Of a stretch of DNA of 64,000 nt, positions 60,524 to 64,000 are shown one piece after another. Position 1 is the first letter of the stretch, and each line of letters begins with the position of its first letter. The notes below the pieces were generated by a model, which worked only from the letters and a program-made list of their open reading frames with translations, was not told the origin of the DNA and did no database searches. Source of the stretch: Turnera subulata (Eukaryota; Streptophyta; Magnoliopsida; Malpighiales; Passifloraceae); contig JAKUCV010002023.1 in NCBI GenBank assembly GCA_028386065.3, positions 125,165-189,164 of the forward strand. Direction: 5' to 3'. The translations under genes and the position numbers were made by a program.

Positions 60524-61988
60524 TAGAAGACAGACTAAGAAGGAGGGTTTCTAGTTTCAATTCTTGGAATTCCAAATTCCTCTCATTTGCGGGCAAATTA
60601 CAGCTTGTTCTTTCAGTATTGTTCAGTGTTCAAAACTATTGGTCCAATATTTTTATATTTCCTTCAAAGGTTCTTACCACTATAGAACAACATTGCTCCA
60701 GCTTTCTCTAGTCAGGATCTTCCTTAAATGCACATAAAGCCAAGGTTGCATGGCCAGATTTAACACTGCCAATGCAGGAAGGTGGCTTACATCTGAAAAA
60801 ATTGAAAGAATGGAATATAGCTTGTGTGGCCAGAAATTTATGGAGCATCCTCCTGAAGTTAGGCTCTCTTTGGGTTGCTTGGTGCATGCCTATATACTTA
60901 AAACAATAGAGTTTATGGAGTATCTCAACACCACCTGATTGTTCATGGAGTTTGCTGAAAATACTGAAGATAAGAGGATGCTTTACCACAACTGTCTTCC
61001 ATATTATTGGAAATGGATGTAATAACTATGTTTGGTGGGATCATTGGCATCCTCGAGGTCCTCTTTCCTCCTTGATCACTGATCGGATAATTGCAGGTTC
61101 AAAAATCCCTCTCAATGTGCATGTCAATTTGCTCATTAATAATACAAATTGGTCTTGGCCTAGTACCCACCTTTCTTTGATTATGCAATTGCAAGCTAAG
61201 ACTGCCTCTATTTTGCCTTCCTCTGATCCTGATATATTGCAATGGACTTTATCTCCAAATGGAGTCTTCTCTGTTTGAAGTGCTTGGGAGTTTATCCAGC
61301 AGAAAAAGAATAAGGTGGATTGGCATAAACTTTTGTGGTCTGCAGGACATATTCCACGACATAGCTTTGTAACTTGGTTAGCCATCCTTGATCGTCTTGC
61401 TACTCGATCAAGGTTACAAAGTTGGGGAATTCTTAATGATACTTCTTGCCCACTCTGTTCCTCAAATGTTGAAAGTCGAGATCATCTGTTCTTTGAGTGT
61501 GTCTACTCTGCTGAAGTATGGGGAGGTATTCTATCTTTTTGCTTGTCAACTCGGGCAGTGGGCAGTTGGCCTACAGAATTCATCTGGCCAAAATGCAATC
61601 TTCAAAAGAAGAGTCTTATCTCCATGATCCTCCGAGTTGCTTGGTGCGCTTCCATTTACCACATCTGGCGGGAGCGTAATCACCATATCTTTACTCACTA
61701 TCATTGCTTAGCTGCAAGCATTCTTGCTGATATTTGTTCAGACCTGAAGATGCGTTTTGCAGGGCTTACTCATTTAAAGCCCCGGTCTCTTTCTTTAGAA
61801 ATGCAGAGCTTATGTGATTTTTGGGGTTTGAAAATTTCTATGTAATTCATTATAGTTTGTTTGCTTATTACAATCTGTTAACAGGAAGCCTATTTCCTGC
61901 CTTTTAGCATTCTGAAAATGCTCTGTATTGTTAGGGACCTCCCTAATTCAGTATTAATACAAATGTTTGATTTGATTCTTAAAAAAAA
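60524..61988 (+). pseudogene. 5'-truncated L1-type LINE (ORF2 C-terminus)
   Basis: The frame reads EDRLRRRVSSFNSWNSKFLS and then FAGKLQLVLSVL, the end of the LINE reverse transcriptase. Next come WWDHWHP and, at 61315-61845, the zinc-binding domain of plant LINE reverse transcriptases (PRHSFVTWLAILDRLATRSR, CPLC...DHLFFECVYS). Stops (for example TAG at 60709, where Trp is expected) and frame changes break it. The 3' end is a short tail followed by AAAAAAAA ending at 61988. The 5' part of ORF2 and all of ORF1 are missing, as is usual for LINE insertions. Confidence 0.82.
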
Positions 61989-63473
61989 GGAGGGTGTCGG
62001 TCAAATTTAAAGTTGCGGTTTCACAAGTTGCAAATAGGCAGAGCTTTGTTAGTTGGTATTATTATCATTTTATTAAGTAATTATGCTATTTCAGTTGTAA
62101 CCAAATTCTCTAGATCGACGGTGTCATAAGCTTATTATGAATTATGATCCCTGGTGTGTGCCAACTAAACTTGATAGCATTGTAAAACTTTTGTTTTACG
62201 GATTTAATGCTATGATGCTACTAATGAAAAAAAAAACTGCTTATTTGGAGATATGATTAAGATTATATGGGCTTTGAAGAACGCATATATGGACTTTTTA
62301 GATTTTGGGGCTATGGATTTTGCTTATAACCTTCGTGCACCGTTGCTTCACGCTCGAACTGGAATGGGCCGGCCTACAACATTTAGAATGCAATGCAGTT
62401 TAGATTGCAAAATCCATACACATGGGTCAAGGTTGAATTTTAAACCGGATATTACGGAGGCTTGTAGAGAGATTAAGAAGCCGAATTTGTATGCTACTCA
62501 AAAAGGATAGCAAGTTTGATGAGATCTCTAAATTTACTGATGCTGGTATGGCACGACAAGAAGAAAACACTTCACGCGAAAGTTAAAGGAAAAAAAAAAG
62601 AAAAGAAAAAAGAGAGTAGAAGATTGTGGTAGAGAAACAATAAGATTACGATTAGCTCAGCTATAATTTATTTCGTAGATATTTGAATACTGCTAATTAA
62701 GTCTTGTTAACAAAACTCGAGAAGTGTGATTTTGTGGCAAAGCGCTTGTGTTTTTTGTTGTGTGGGACTGTGGGCAGTGGGCTAGAATAGAACTCGTAAA
62801 TCAAAATTTGTCCAAAGTAGAGTTCTTGTCATAGTCTTTGATTTGGAACAGACACAAGATTAAAGCATATTGAGATGACTTCTTTTTTTTTTTTTTTTCC
62901 TCCCCATTTGGTATCTGGAATTTTACTCCGATTAATCCAGATTTGACCCAGGTCGCACGTCTGGGTATGGTGGATGAGTCTCCCAATGACTTCTGCTATT
63001 TGAAATTAGGAAACTCCATTACAAAAGCATCGGACATTTTAATGGGTAATTTTATGTTCCCCCAAGGAAAATGGAAAAGTTGACCATGTACAATGACTGG
63101 AGATTAACTATTAACACAACAGATTTCAATTTTTGCGGGACTATATGTTTTGTTCGACCAAAAATTAGAGGATGATAATTGGGAGGGACTGAATTTCTTT
63201 TTTTCTTTACATAGATATTAACAAGAATTCCTATGATTGACCCATGTAATCACCTAGTTGAACGATATTATTTATGGTAACAGGCTTGCCACAATCATCA
63301 AGGCCGCCAGGACTGTCTCTTTATCGATTTTATATGACACAACACCATCAATCAAAACCTACGACCTGTTGAGTTAATGATTCCATATAAAACGAGTTGT
63401 TATTGTCAAAAGCTGTTCATTTGTAGTGTAAAAGTATACATCCATGTGAAGCATTTTCATGCTACAAAGTAAC
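61989..63473. other. Non-coding, unclassified
   Basis: I see no gene. An 85-codon frame at 62253-62510 lacks conserved features. Bases 62880-63000 (poly-T, then ccatttggtatctgg and a ggtcgcacgtctgggt word) resemble retrotransposon LTR debris. A-rich simple sequence is at 62587-62620. Confidence 0.35.
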
Positions 63474-63980
63474 TGTTGTAAATAAATTATGGTGAATGTC
63501 ATTGTTACCATTGAGTAAAACTCAATTTTACCGTATCCAAATTTACCTCCGGTAAATATTTTACCCATCACCTAATATCCACTTGGATTTATCTCTTTGG
63601 CCATTTACTCTCCATAATTTCATTTTGTCCTAATCTTAATGTCATCTTCCTTTACCTAATATCTTTTTGTTTTTACCTTATTAAATTAATCATACTCATT
63701 TGTTTTTATCCTCCCATTTTCATCTATAAATACCCCTTCATTTCCATACATACATACACCTTCTTCTCCTACCATAAACTTACTCTCTTCTCATTTCCAT
63801 ACACCATAAACCTCTCTTCTCAATCTCCCCATCTTATTTTAATCACTCTCCATTACTATTATTATCAAAGTTGTATTATTACCATTAAAGTTGTATTACT
63901 ACCATCAAGGTTGTATTGTCACCTTGATCAAGCTTGTATTATTCTATTAAGGAGTGAATTTCATCCCTCATTTTATAACA
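63474..63980 (+). mobile_element. 5' LTR of a copia element running off the window
   Basis: It starts TGTTGTAAATAAATT and ends TTTTATAACA, directly followed by TGTTATCAGCACGA. This is the same junction as in the short copia LTR at 14463-14631. The TATA box is TATAAATAC at 63725-63733, followed by a CT-rich leader. A four-unit tandem repeat of about 20 bases (aaagttgtattattaccatt type) lies at 63867-63945. The left end is chosen from the TGTTGT start shared with the other LTR and is less certain. Confidence 0.55.
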
Positions 63981-64000
63981 TGTTATCAGCACGAGTCTCT

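Noticed and set aside
61041..61385. 114-codon ORF on the - strand
   Set aside because: It is antisense to the LINE zinc-binding region and has no protein features of its own.

Overview
The window is nuclear DNA of a flowering plant, probably a eudicot, although the sequence does not fix the species. The evidence is nested plant LTR retrotransposons of four lineages, intron-containing genes, hAT, Harbinger and Mutator-type transposons, and a plant-style RuvB-like 2 gene. One ambiguous base (n at 31693) points to a draft assembly. Most of the 64 kb is transposon. Only two intact-looking host genes stand out: RuvB-like 2 (34296-36514, two exons, + strand) and a 174-residue plant protein of unknown function (38426-38950, - strand). 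A partial unknown ORF runs off the left edge (1-342, - strand).

Layout. 0-4.5 kb: the 3' part of a Sirevirus-like Ty1/copia element, with an accessory ORF under its own TATA promoter, multiple polypurine tracts and a 1.36-kb 3' LTR. 4.5-13 kb: a decayed Ty3/gypsy Tat-lineage element on the - strand (gag zinc knuckle, RT, RNase H, second RNase H, integrase, tRNA-Arg-type primer site, 5' LTR) with a spliced antisense accessory gene (5159-6455, + strand). 13-21 kb: minisatellite, a short copia LTR, a hAT terminus, a 1.48-kb solo copia LTR with perfect target duplication, and copia debris. 21.3-26.5 kb: a multi-exon serine carboxypeptidase-like pseudogene, with a SINE-like sequence in an intron that is itself split by a solo Tat LTR. 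28.6-33 kb: a hAT element, a SINE-like sequence, another solo Tat LTR and an old Athila LTR. 34-39 kb: the host-gene island. 40-44 kb: a hAT MITE, a Harbinger transposase fragment and a chromovirus LTR fragment. 44.2-59.7 kb: a Mutator-like element that captured the N-terminal coding part of a DDX3/RH37-type DEAD-box helicase. It was later split by a full-length Athila element (44829-56991, target duplication CCCAA) and by a solo Tat LTR (57168-58674, target duplication GGAAC). 60-64 kb: a hAT terminus, a 5'-truncated LINE, and the 5' LTR of a copia element running off the right edge.

The most interesting signal is regulatory. In the Sirevirus-like element, a 12-bp palindrome (AACATCGATGTT) is repeated about 14 times upstream of the LTR TATA box and about 15 times upstream of the accessory ORF's own TATA box. 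In both places the copies come in pairs 17-23, mostly 20-21, bp apart. The unrelated Tat element repeats the design with another motif: GACCGCC/GGCGGTC inverted repeats lie upstream of the LTR TATA box and upstream of the antisense accessory gene's TATA box. Each element thus seems to place its accessory gene under a private copy of its LTR control array. This suggests co-regulation, and possibly a self-encoded factor acting on the array; that last step is inference.
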